A DNA stretch of 64,000 bases from Avena insularis. Lineage: Eukaryota > Streptophyta > Magnoliopsida > Poales > Poaceae. The notes under the pieces are model-generated. The model ran no database searches. It saw nothing but the letters and a program-made list of their open reading frames with translations, and was not told the origin of the DNA. The stretch spans positions 358,188,975 through 358,252,974 of the forward strand of contig CM042694.1 of the NCBI GenBank assembly GCA_023614405.1, given 5' to 3'. Position 1 is the first letter of the stretch. The number at the start of each line of letters is the position of its first letter. Of the stretch, positions 45,656 through 55,782 are shown piece by piece. The position numbers were made by a program, and so were the translations under genes.

Positions 45656-46201
45656 TCAAACATCTTCCAAACATGAGCCGACGTTAATGAAACATCTATC
45701 GAAGTGATCATCGATGGAGGGAGTTGCCACAACCTTTCTAGCACCGAGTTGTGTGAGCAGCTCAACCTCACCCTCCATCCGCACAAGAACCCCTACCACG
45801 TGCAATGGCTAAGTGACCAAGGGTCCGTGAAGATAAAACATACCATGTCGGTAACCTTCACCATTGGTCCTCACAAAGACATGATGCAGTGCGATGTTGT
45901 TCCCATGACGGTTTGCCATATACTTCTTGGTCGACCATGGAAATTCGACAAGGCTACTTTACATGATGGTAGAACCAATGTGTACACCTTCAAATGGCTC
46001 AACAAGGCATGTGTTTTGCAACCAATGACCCCTAGCCAGATAATTGTGGACAATGCAAAGGCTTTAGCAAGGGCGCAAAACACAACACCTCCTTGTGAGA
46101 AGAGCGGTGAGCGAGAGAACCACCTCATAGTGAGTGAGAGCCACAAGCCAAATTCGAGTGGAAAAACTAAGAGTGTCTCCTTGCCACCAAAAGTGAGATG
46201 A
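45656..46201 (+). pseudogene. A2 protease
   Basis: The frame from 45704 has VIIDGGSCHNLSST (catalytic Asp; the DGG form is common in plant Gypsy proteases), VTFTIGPHKDMMQCDVVPM and the LLGRPWKFD end of the retropepsin fold. A linker to RT ends at 46199-46201. It shares the reading frame of gag but is separated from it by stops at 45653 and about 45672, consistent with decay of one Gag-Pol frame. Confidence 0.75.
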
Positions 46202-47180
46202 GAGATGTGCGGAACAACCCATCCATCTTGCACTATGTCCTCATTTGCAAGTGACTAGCGCGAGGAACAAATGAATTAACCAATGTTCCTCCATCTTTGA
46301 TGATTGTTTTGCAGGAATTCAAGGATGTGTTCCCCGAAGATCTCCCACATGCACTACCTCCTCTTCACTGCATCGAACATCACATTGATCTCATTCCCGG
46401 CGCACCACTTCCAAACCGTGCTGCTTACCGCATGAACCTAGAAGAGACAAAGGAGATTGAACGTCAAATCAACCAACTCATCTCCAAAGTTTTGATCCAA
46501 GTTAGCACTAGTCCAAGTGCGGTACCCATGATTCTTGTTCCAAAAACAAATGATATGTTGTGGTTATGCATGGACTACGTCCAATCAATGCTATCACCGT
46601 GCGTTATCGACATCCTATACCGCGTCTTGATGACATGCTTGACGAGTTGTGGGGAGCCACTATTTTCTCGAAAATTGATATCTGTAGTGGTTACCATCAA
46701 ATACGCATGGCCGAAGGTGATGAGTGGAAAACCGCCTTCAAGACCAAACTTGGTCTCTATGAATGGTTTGTTATGCCCTTTGGCTTATCTAATGCCCCAT
46801 CCACCTTCATGCGCCTTATGAATCATATTTTGCATTCTCTCATTGGCAAGAGTGTCGTTGTCTATTTCGATGATATACTTGTTTATAGCAAGTCGCTTGA
46901 GGAACATGTTACACATGTCAAGGAAGTCTTGCAAATCCTTCGACATGAAAATCAATATGCTAATCTTCCCAAGTGCACTTTTGCTAAAGACAAGTTATTT
47001 TTTCTTGGATTTGTTGTTTCTTCGAAGGGCATTGAAGTTGATGTTTCCAAAGTAAAGGACATACGAGATTGGCCCATACTAACAAATGTGAGTGAACTCC
47101 AAAGTTTTCATGGGTTGGCCGATTTCTATCGTCGCTTTGTGAAAGACTTTTCAACCATTGCTTATCCTCTAAACTAATTG
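46202..47180 (+). pseudogene. A2 reverse transcriptase
   Basis: Frame 46297-46560 carries the RT start (FKDVFPEDLPHALPPL, HHIDLIPGAPLPN). A frameshift near 46575 moves to 46560-47177 with [31 protein letters not shown] (catalytic Asp) and [11 protein letters not shown] (Asp pair, codons at 46863-46874). The connection region follows ([19 protein letters not shown]), ending at a stop after AYPLN. The polymerase core residues are all present, but the gene is broken by the shift and the stop. Confidence 0.8.
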
Positions 47181-47640
47181 ACCAAAAAAGAATGTCACCT
47201 TCATTTGGGGCAACACACAACAAAAAGCTTTTGATGAACTTAAAAAGAGGATCATTGAAGCACCTCTTCTTGCTTTACTGGATTTCACAAAAACTTTTGA
47301 GATAGAGTGTGACGCTAGCATATTGGCATTGGAGGAGTCCTTGTGCAAAACGGACGTCCTATAGCCTACCATAGCGAGAAACTTGATGGTTCTCGCCTTA
47401 ACTATCCAATTTATGACAAATAGCTTTTTGCCTTAGTTTGTGTTCTTCAAGTTTGGCAACAATACCTATGGCCTAAAGAATTTATCATACATTCTGACCA
47501 TTAGTCGTTGAAATATCTCAAAGGCCAAGAAAACTTGAGCAAGAGACACGCTAAGTGGGTTGAGTTTATGGAGTCTTTTCCTTAAATTGTCAAGTACAAG
47601 AAGGGCAAAGATAATGTAGTTGCGGACGCTTTGTCTCGCA
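47181..47640 (+). pseudogene. A2 RNase H (decayed)
   Basis: Short runs such as [12 protein letters not shown] sequence at about 47297-47320 and a KYLKGQENLSKRHAKWVEF-type end (about 47512-47570) mark the RNase H domain. A deletion after the first Asp segment and several stops scatter it over frames. Confidence 0.55.
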
Positions 47641-48882
47641 AGCACACAAGCCTTCTTACTAGACTTGAAATCAACGTGTTAGGTCTTGATGAAATAAAGA
47701 CTTGGTATGCTTCCGACCTTTTCTTTGAACCAATTTTTGCAAAGTTCTCCATTGACAAAGGAGTTGATGATTTCTATTTGCATAAGGGCTTCTATTTAAA
47801 CAAAACAAGCTTTGCATTGCAAATTCGTCTCTCCAACTTTTGCTTCTCCAAGAATCTCATGGTGGAGACCTCATGGTCACTTTGGCCGTGACAAGACATT
47901 GGACATGCTCTCCACTCATTACTATTGGCCCAAGATGAAATGAGACATGGAGCGCTACGTTCAATGATGCACGACATGTGTTCAAGCTAAGTCGCAAGCT
48001 AACCCTTATGGTCTTTATATGCCTTTGCATATTCCTCATACACCTTGGTCCGACATTAGCATGGATTTTGTGTTAGGATTGCCTAGGTCTAAGCATGGGC
48101 ATGATTCTATATTTGTTGTCGTGGATCGCTTTTCCAAAATGGCACACTTCATACCGTGCCATAAGACTGATGATGCTTCACATGTTGCAAATTTGTTTTT
48201 TAGGGAAATACTCTGTCTTCACGGCGTGCCAAGAACAATCGTCTCCGATCGCGACGTCAAATTCATGAGCTACTTATGGAAGACCCTCATGGCCAAGCTC
48301 GGCGTCAAGCTCCTCTTTTCATCTGCATCGCATCCTCAAACCGATGGCCAAACCAAAGTTCTCAACCGAAGCCTCGGGACTCTACTTCATGTGTTGATCA
48401 AGAAAAACCTCAAGGATTGGGAAGAATGCATCCCACACGCTGAGTTCCCCTAAAACCGTGCCAAACACTCAACAACCAAGATGAGTCCCTTCATGATCGT
48501 CTATGGTTTCGAGCCCCTCACCGCGCTCTACATCCTACCGCTACCTCTTCATGAGCGCACCAATATGGACATTGACAAGCGCGCCCAAGCTATGAAGAAG
48601 CTTCACGAGGAAACAAGAGCTACAATCGAGCAACAAGTCCTTCGCCAAGCTTCAAGGTTAAACAAGGACAAGAGGGAGATGATCCTTAAAGAAGGTGACC
48701 TCATGTGGATACACGTAAGTAAGGACCGTTTCCCCAAAGAACGTGACTCCAAGATCAAGCCTCGAGGAGATGGTCCCTTCAAGGTCCTAAAGAGAATCAA
48801 TAACAATACCTACATCATTGACATTCTGACCTGCAAGTACCTTGCAAGCAATACATTCAATGTCAAGGACCTCTCACCCTAA
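47641..48882 (+). pseudogene. A2 integrase
   Basis: The zinc-binding domain is split between frames (HFGRDKTLDML and MHDMC-like CxxC near 47880-47990). The core reads [14 protein letters not shown] (first Asp), [13 protein letters not shown] (second Asp) and [13 protein letters not shown], where the catalytic Glu is replaced by Lys. A stop after AEFP at 48450 is followed by the frame 48481-48882 with the C-terminal domain ([19 protein letters not shown]). The enzyme cannot be active. Confidence 0.8.
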
Positions 48883-48945
48883 CATGGAGATGTTCAAGAT
48901 GATAACCATGAAGAGTCGAGGACGACTATTTCCCAAGGGGGGAGC
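48883..48945 (+). promoter_or_regulatory. A2 pol tail and polypurine tract
   Basis: AAGGGGGGAGC (48935-48945) sits directly before TGATGCGG, the LTR start, and is the plus-strand primer tract. Confidence 0.75.
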
Positions 48946-49986
48946 TGATGCGGCCCATCCTATGGACGCTCCTACATCTACACCACCAAGCCCCCCAAGT
49001 GGACCCATGACTCGTGCCTGAGCCAAGCTACTCCAAGCTAAGGTGAACTCGCTCCTCTCATCTTGTGACTTGAACACATCTTTGGATGGCTTGCTACTTC
49101 ATGCAAATACACTATGCATTCTTAGCTATGAAGCCCCGACACATCACCAAGCTCCTATGGATGAAGTGCAAGGAGCAGGTCCAGAAGAAGAAGTTGCTGG
49201 AGCGGCTTAGACCGGAGTCTCCGGCCTATGCACACCGAAGTCTCCGGTCCTGCCAAAGTCTCCGGCCTGAAGACACCGGAGTCTCAAGACCATCTCTGGA
49301 CCGACCCCCAGATCGAGCTCGAGGACACTCATATGGCCACTCCAGAGATGGACCACAGACTGACCGGAATCTCCGGCCCAGACCGGAGTCTCCGGTCCAC
49401 CACACCGAACTCTCCTAACCGAGTGTCGCTAGGCATGTAAAAGCCATTGGGCCTTCGGCCCATGTACCCCTTAGTCCGCCTAGAACTTACCTTTTATCCC
49501 AAAAGTACCCCTGACTTAGTGGCTGGCCTATATATAGCCCCCCACCTCTATTGTAAACCCTAGGCATGATATTTGGAATTAGTGGAAACCCCTTGTGGAT
49601 CTATCTAGTTCTTGCCTCATGCTCCTTTGACAAAGGAGCATCAAATATCACAAACCTCGTTGGACTTTGCATCGTGCCTCCACGTTGTACAAGGCTTAGG
49701 CATCGGAGTTCCTTTCCCTAGACCTCAAGATCTCACTGAGTCTCCCTACTCGCCATGCCGGTTTGAGAGAGAGTCCTCCACCCGACGCCGATCCTAGGGA
49801 TTGCGCCGGACCAGTCATCGCCGACATGAGCTATTGGTGTGTATCGTGGTTTTGCGTGAGTGTGTTCATCATGTTCTTCGTGCGTGAGTTCGTCGTGTTC
49901 ATCCTCCTCTCCTTTTCCCACACTCCAACCTCGATTTGAAAGGGATTCGTGAAAGATCGAGCCACCCTAGAGGTTTTCCCTCAACA
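48946..49986 (+). repeat. A2 3' LTR
   Basis: It starts TGATGCGGCCC and ends CCCTCAACA. It carries the TRARAK-encoding stretch (broken here by a stop at about 49019), perfect CCGGAGTCTCCGG palindromes at 49212-49224 and 49383-49395, a TATA box TATATATA at 49529-49536, and the CACCCC/AACCCCTTGTGGATC block. It aligns along its length with both A1 LTRs. Confidence 0.85.
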
Positions 49987-51327
49987 CTAATGCCCCATCC
50001 ACCTTCATGCGTCTTATGAATCATATTTTGCGTTCTCTCATTGGCAAGAGTGTTGTTGTCTATTTCGATGATATACTTGTTTATAGAAACTCACTTGAGG
50101 AACATGTTACACATGTCAAGGAGATTTTGCAAATCCGTTGACATGAAAAGCTATATGCTAATCTTCCCAAGTACACTTTTGCTAAATATAAGTTGATTTT
50201 TCTTGGATTTGTCGTCTCTTCGAAGGGCATTGAAGTTGATATTTCCAAGGTAAAAGACATACGAGATTGGCCCATTCCCACAAATGTGAGTGAACTCCGA
50301 AGTTTTCATGGGTTGGCCGGTTTCTATCGTCGCTTTGTGAAAGACTTTTCTTCCATTGATTGTCCTCTCAACAAATTGACCAAAAATAATTTCACCTTCG
50401 TGTGGGGCAAAGAACAAAAAAAGATTTTGATGAACTTAAAAGAGGCTCACCGAAGCACCTCTTCTTGCATTACCGATTTCACTAAAACTTTTGAGATAGA
50501 GTGTGATGCTAGTGGTATTGGCAAAATGGGCATGCCGAGGTATAAGCATGGTCATGATTCTATATTTGTTGTCGTGGATCGATTCTCAAAAATGGCACAC
50601 TTCATACCATGTCATAAGACCGACGATGATTCACATATTGCCAATTTGTTTTTTAGGGAAATTGTCCGTCTTCACGGTGTGCCAAGAATGATTGTATCCG
50701 ACCGCATCATCAAATTCATGAGCTACTTGTGGAAGACCCTCATGGCCAAGCTCGGCGTCAAGCTACTTTTCTCTTCCGCGTCGCACCCGCAAAACAATGG
50801 CCAAACCGAGGTCGTCAACCGAAGCCTCGGGATTATCCTTCGTGTGTTGATCAATAAGAACATGAAGGATTGGGAGGAATGCATTCCCCACGCCGAGTTC
50901 GCCTATAATCGAGCCAAGCACTCGACAACCAAGATGAGTCCCTTCATGATTGTCTATGGATTCGAGCCCCTCACCGCACTCGACATCCTACCACTACCTA
51001 TCCACGAGCACACCAACATGGACGTTGAAAAGCACGCCTAAGATATGAAAGAATCTTCATGAAGAAACAAGAGCTATGATCGAACAACAAGTCCTTCGCC
51101 AAGCTTCAAGGTTAAACAAGGACAAGAAGTAGATGATATTTTAAGAAGGTGACCTTGTGTGTATACACTTGAGCAAGGACCGCTTCCCCAAGGAACATGA
51201 TTCCAAGCTCAAACCAAGAGGAGATGGTCCCTTCAAGGTCCTCAAGAGAATCAACAACAACACCTACATCATCGACATTCGAACCTCCAAGTACCTTGTG
51301 AGCAATACATTCAATGTCAAGAACCTC
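49987..51327 (+). pseudogene. A1 pol remnant with RNase H-integrase fusion
   Basis: A1 resumes inside RT ([15 protein letters not shown] at about 50068) and continues [19 protein letters not shown] and [19 protein letters not shown] connection sequence. In one open frame of 282 codons (50193-51041) it then passes from the RNase H start [11 protein letters not shown] directly to integrase [18 protein letters not shown]. The first catalytic Asp segment of integrase and most of RNase H are gone. The second Asp (VSDRIIKF) and the Glu ([10 protein letters not shown]) are kept. The integrase end follows, broken near 51041-51160. The polypurine tract is deleted. Confidence 0.75.
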
Positions 51328-52336
51328 CGGACGCTCCTGCATCTACACCACCAAGTCCCCCAAGTGGACCCATGACTCGTGCCAGAGCCAAGCTCTTCCA
51401 AGCTAAGGTGAATTCACTCCTCTCCTCATGTGACTTTGATACATCCTTGGATGGCTTTCTACTTCATGCAAATACACTATGCATTCTCAGCTATGATGCC
51501 CCAACACATCACCAAGCCCCCATGGATGGAGTACAAGGAGCAGGGCATGAAGAAGAAGCTGCTGGCGCTGGAAAGACCAGATTCTCCGGCTTGGCAGACC
51601 AGAGTCTCCGAACTGAGACACTGGAGTCTCCGGCCCGTCTCCGAACCAACCTCCAGACCGACCCCGGGGACAGTCTGATACCCCCTCCGAAGACCGACCG
51701 AAGACCGATCGAATTTCCGGCCTGGACCGTAGTCTTCGGAATGCTATAGCGGAGTCTCCGGACCAAGCATAGCCAGGCATGTAAAAGCATTTGGGCCTTC
51801 GGCCGATGTACCCCTTAGTCCGCCCAAAACTTATCTTTTATCCCCAAAGTACCCCTAAATTAGTGGCTGGCCTATATATAGTCCCCCACCTCTATTGTAA
51901 ACCCTAGGCTTGATATTTGGAATTAGTGGACAACCCTTGTGGATCTATCTAGTTCTTGCCTCATACTCCTTTGATAGAGGAGCACCAAATATCACAAATC
52001 TCGTTGGAGTTTGCATCGTGCCTTCCTCGTTGTACAAGGCCTTGGCATCGGAGTCCCTTTGCCATGACGTCAAGATCTCACCGAGGCTCCCTACTCGCCG
52101 TGCCGGTTCGAGAGAGAGCACTCCGCCCGACGCCGATCCTAGTGATTGCGCCAGACCAGTCGCCACCAGCGTGAGCTATTGGCTTGTATCGTGGTTTTGT
52201 TTGTGTGTGTTCATCGTGTTCTTCATGCATGAGTTTGTCGTGTTCACCCCCTCCCCTCTCTCCTTTCCCCGCACTTCACCCTCGATTTGAAAGGGATTCG
52301 TGAAAGATCGGGCACTCCCGAGGTTAGCCCTCAACA
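51328..52336 (+). repeat. A1 3' LTR (first 18 bp missing)
   Basis: It begins GGACGCTCCTGC, corresponding to base 19 of the A2 LTR, and ends TCAACA with the TSD ATTTA after it. MTRARAK is open here (51371-51391). The TATA box is TATATATA at 51873-51880. The deletion at its start also removed the end of pol and the polypurine tract. Confidence 0.8.
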
Positions 52337-52341
52337 ATTTA

Positions 52342-53879
52342 CAAACATATACTTGGCCAGTTACTGACACAGTTCTACAACTTAGAGTGGCTACAAGTAT
52401 GGATTGTTCGACCATATTCCCACAGGAACAACAAACCTTCATTAGTGGAAGGAGAATGGTAGAGAATTGGTACCATAATGGCTGAAGTTGCTCCAAAACA
52501 ATCAGAGGCAGAGCTTCAAATTAATATCAATCCTAGCTTGTGATACACCGACTATCTGGGCTGACATTCACCGAGCACGATATGAGGCCCTATACAAAAT
52601 GGAACCATTAGAGGTTTATATGAGAATTTACCTTCTGAATTTAATATTCCATTAAAAAACACGATAGCGAGGTGCGGCTGCTCTGAACCCTGCCCCTCGA
52701 ACCTCCCCTGCATCCCGATGGTTGCAACGGACGACGTGATTCGGAGCCGGTGGGTTTCGAGATGGATAGGGATGGGAAGCACTGTTTAGGAGAGAAGGCG
52801 GGACAACCATAGAGCAAGGAGGCCAGGCATCAGTTTCACGATCTTCATAGCATATTGCATGGATGTCCTTGAGTCTTAGAGACTTTTGTCTCTCACTTAG
52901 ATTAGACATTGTAGCTGAGCGACGACAGAAATATCAAAGGTTTCTTGTAGATATAAAATAAAGCAGATGTTATCATAAGGTTAGTGATGCATACATGAAT
53001 CAATACCTTCAGAAGAAATGAAGCATGTTTTAAACTTGAAGTAACAATAAAATAATTTGTCGTTATACTGTAGAATAAGTAGATATATGTTTGCAAAGAT
53101 GAAAAATAGTTCTTGTAGACTTGATAAGACAGCTAAATAAGCTCAGCTAAGACAAAACATAAGCTTATATCTTCTAATAATAACATGGGTTCAAGTCAGA
53201 ATGCTTCCAGTGTGCAGAGGTAAACAGATTCACAGATTTCCAAAGGTTTTAAATCAGCTCGCTATGAATCGAGCAAGCTGCAGACGCCATATCTCAATAT
53301 CAGGTACGACACACGGAAAAAAAGCTGCAGACTGTGAATTCTTCTCCACTAATTTTGATACTTGTTACTATGCCCTGATGAGTATTAAAATAGAGACTTG
53401 GGTCAAAACGGAAGTATATATGCAGGGGAAAAGCAACCGGTACACACCAAGGAAATTATGTCAAAATAGGTTGGACAGCTAGAGAATTAGATGGAGGTGT
53501 AGATGATGGTGAAGTTGCCGAGATGCACGCATCGTAGAAGCAGCTGATCCTGCGCCTATATCTACCTACCTTTTGTTCAATTTCATCGGGGCTCCCATCA
53601 GCAACATGTTCATCAGGTTCTACAAAAACTGGGCAATCACCTCAGAGGAGACTCCTGCTTTCTCCTAAACGGAAACCTAAGGTAGGATCCCGGCTAGGGC
53701 GCAAGCGGGGCGGGTTGCGGCACTACTTTTTCACTAGCCCTTCTTTAATTTTACTAATTTTCTAGACCCCTTTTTATCTATATTTTGCTTCGCGGGTTGT
53801 TATGCGGGTGCCGCTTGACACCCTAATCCCAGCGTGTCACAGCCTTCCCTCTGGCTGCCGCCGTAGCGGCCAAAACTTT
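52342..53879. other. Unassigned right flank of the A1 insertion
   Basis: This is continuous with 15432-16937 before A1 inserted. A minus ORF of 85 codons (52909-52652, MSNLSERQKSLRLKDIHAIC) starts with a good-looking N-terminus, but its second half reads like GC-rich non-coding DNA and I recognise no domain. The rest has no ORF, TIR or LTR end. It may be the remains of a gene or its promoter; that is not shown. Confidence 0.35.
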
Positions 53880-53882
53880 TAA

Positions 53883-54201
53883 GGCTGGTCATAGTGGTAG
53901 TATCAGACTACTAGTATCATGCAAATCATGCATTTGATACTACTGTACGATACTATCTCCATAGTGCATGGTATCATATGGTAGTATCATACTGTACTAT
54001 ATTTAATAATTTGTAGAATTTCAATACAAATTTGTGTACAAGATTTATTTGCATGAACATTTTCTAGTTTTACGTGCTATGATATAGTATCTACCTATGA
54101 TACTCTAACCATCTCTTTCTTCATTAATTATTAAGCCACATCAGTGTTTTGTCAAGATGGCATGCATGATACTAGCTATGATACTCCCACTAGGACTAGC
54201 C
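53883..54201. mobile_element. Tourist-like (PIF/Harbinger) MITE
   Basis: The ends GGCTGGTCATAGTGGTAGTA and CCCACTAGGACTAGCC are imperfect inverted repeats, flanked by TAA on both sides (53880-53882 and 54202-54204). The interior repeats GTAGTATCA/TGATACTA motifs. Length is 319 bp with no coding capacity. Confidence 0.8.
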
Positions 54202-54204
54202 TAA

Positions 54205-54332
54205 GTCGCTGACCCTGTCTATTTCCCCAGCCAGTAGTGGTGATCTAGAGGGGTATCGCTTAGCGACTCGTCTGGTGGCCGTCTAGCGAGGCGAGGGCCG
54301 CGCGTGGTTACAGATGGGAAAAGGGCCTGCCC
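54205..54332. other. Short spacer
   Basis: GC-rich spacer between the Tourist-like MITE and the Harbinger element. Nothing recognised. Confidence 0.5.
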
Positions 54333-54654
54333 TAAGAGCATCTCTAGCAATGCCTGTAAATAGCCCAAAACTGTAAAATAACAACCGTTTATCGGTGTCC
54401 CGAAAAAATCGCGCGTCGATCAGTGCTTGTAAACACCCCCGGCCCGAAAAAACGTCTACGGGGCGCGCCAAATATCACCCGCGGAACCGTGCATATCTGG
54501 TTTCCGCGGCCGAACCGAGCACCAACCCTTACTCCTCTTCGTTCTTGGCGGGACGGAAGTTTCCTCCACCTCTCTTCCCGCTTCCGCTTTGCCGCCACCG
54601 TCGATCTACCTCCCCCGCTGCTACCCTCCCTCACTGCCACGCGGAATCGACACC

Positions 54655-55782
54655 ATGGAGCCCGCACAGCTCCTGCCGGTAGCTGTTGAGTTCCTGCACC
54701 CGCAGCAGACGTCCTCTGTCGCTCCGGCAGTCCACGCGGGCTCGCCGGCCGCCGCCGCGTCGGCCATCAAGAGGAGGCGGCGCGCGGCCGGGCAGGCCAT
54801 CCCGCCGGCCACCGCTCCCGTGACTGGCGGTGCTCACGCCACGCCTTTCTCCGCTTGCAGCACCAAGAAGGTGCCAAGCGGAAGAAACCTGCGGAAAAGG
54901 CGGTGGCGGCGGCGCCAGAAACCGATCCGCCGTTCCTCCGCAGCATGCCCCGCCGTTGGACATGATTGCCTCACCGGAAGCCCCCGCGATTGGCGCCCAC
55001 AACTCGTTCGGCTAATTGCCACCAAGGTATGAAGAGGGATCTGCCCCGTTCTCATCATTCGAGCAATTACTCAACGATAGCAAGGTCTATACCACCAAGC
55101 CACCACTCGTTGCGTATGATTTGGACGACGATGAGGTAGAGGACGGTGAAGAGGATGTATTGGAAGAGGATGGCGAAGAGGATGCATTGGAAGAGGTTGA
55201 TCAAGCTGCCTATGATGAGGCGAAAGAAAAGAAGAGGAGGGCAGTGAACTACACCAAGATCGAGGACAGTTGCTTGTGCCAGGCATAGTCGGATGTGTCA
55301 ATTGATGCTGTCCATGGCAATGACCAAACCGGGAAGCATTATTGGATTAGAATTGAAGATAGATTTTTTAGACTCATGCATCGTGTAGCAAACCTGATGA
55401 CCCGCACCTATCGTTCACTACAAGGCCGATGGGATGTGATCAAAGCTACTTGTAGCCGATGGAGTGAAGCGCTCGACCAAATCAGGGTAAATCCACCAAG
55501 TGGTGTGAGCATTGACCAATATGTGAGTGCGCCTATCTTGCATTTCTAGTTGTGATCAAGGCTATATAGACATGATATAACATACATTCTATTAACTTGT
55601 AGGAAAGCCTAGCAATGGAAAAGTACAAGATGATGGCGGCCTCCAAAGGAAAGCCATTTGTGCTCTAACATTGTTGGAAGTTGCTTGAACATATGGAGAA
55701 GTAGAAGTTGAGGGATCAAGAAACAAAACCAAAAAAGGGAGCTTTGGTTCAATTGGATGATAGTGACGATGAGGGTGGAAGA
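54655..55782 (+). pseudogene. Harbinger ORF1, first part (Myb/NAM-like)
   Basis: The start is MEPAQLLPVAVEF at 54655, with an Ala/Pro- and Arg-rich N-terminus. The frame shifts near 55020 into an acidic stretch (VEDGEEDVLEEDGEEDALEE) and a trihelix/Myb-like domain: RAVNYTKIEDSCLCQA, a stop, SIDAVHGNDQTGKHYWIRIE and TYRSLQGRWDVIKATCSRW. A likely intron with GT..AG ends is 55523-55602; exon 2 reads AMEKYKMMAASKGKPFVL. The family is widespread in Triticeae as NAM-associated or Harbinger ORF1-like proteins, thought to bind DNA with the transposase. It is interrupted at GAAGA (55778-55782). Confidence 0.75.

Larger units (their letters stand above)
37798..49986 (+). mobile_element. Gypsy element A2, second A-family copy without 5' LTR
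   Basis: It begins within the leader (37798 onward matches the A1 leader near 26620-27060) and continues through gag, protease, RT, RNase H and integrase to a polypurine tract and 3' LTR ending TCAACA at 49986. A CACTA element interrupts its leader. There is no 5' LTR or PBS. The next base after the 3' LTR belongs to A1 RT. Many stops and shifts make it inactive. Confidence 0.75.
16943..52336 (+). mobile_element. Gypsy element A1, outer element of the nested complex
   Basis: Its 5' LTR begins TGATGCAC at 16943 and its 3' LTR ends TCAACA at 52336. The 5 bp ATTTA lie immediately outside both (16938-16942 and 52337-52341), so one insertion event accounts for the ends. Own sequence: LTR, PBS, leader, gag, part of protease, then a pol remnant (49987-51327) and 3' LTR. 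Between them lie D, a solo LTR, E and A2. The middle of its pol (from protease to RT) is missing. Family-level assignment to plant Ty3/Gypsy rests on its gag, protease and pol motifs. Confidence 0.75.

Noticed and set aside
52480..52650. Possible LTR related to the left-edge unit (shared AGAGGTTTATATGAG)
   Set aside because: The shared string is only 15 bases, and the surrounding sequence and order of motifs do not align.
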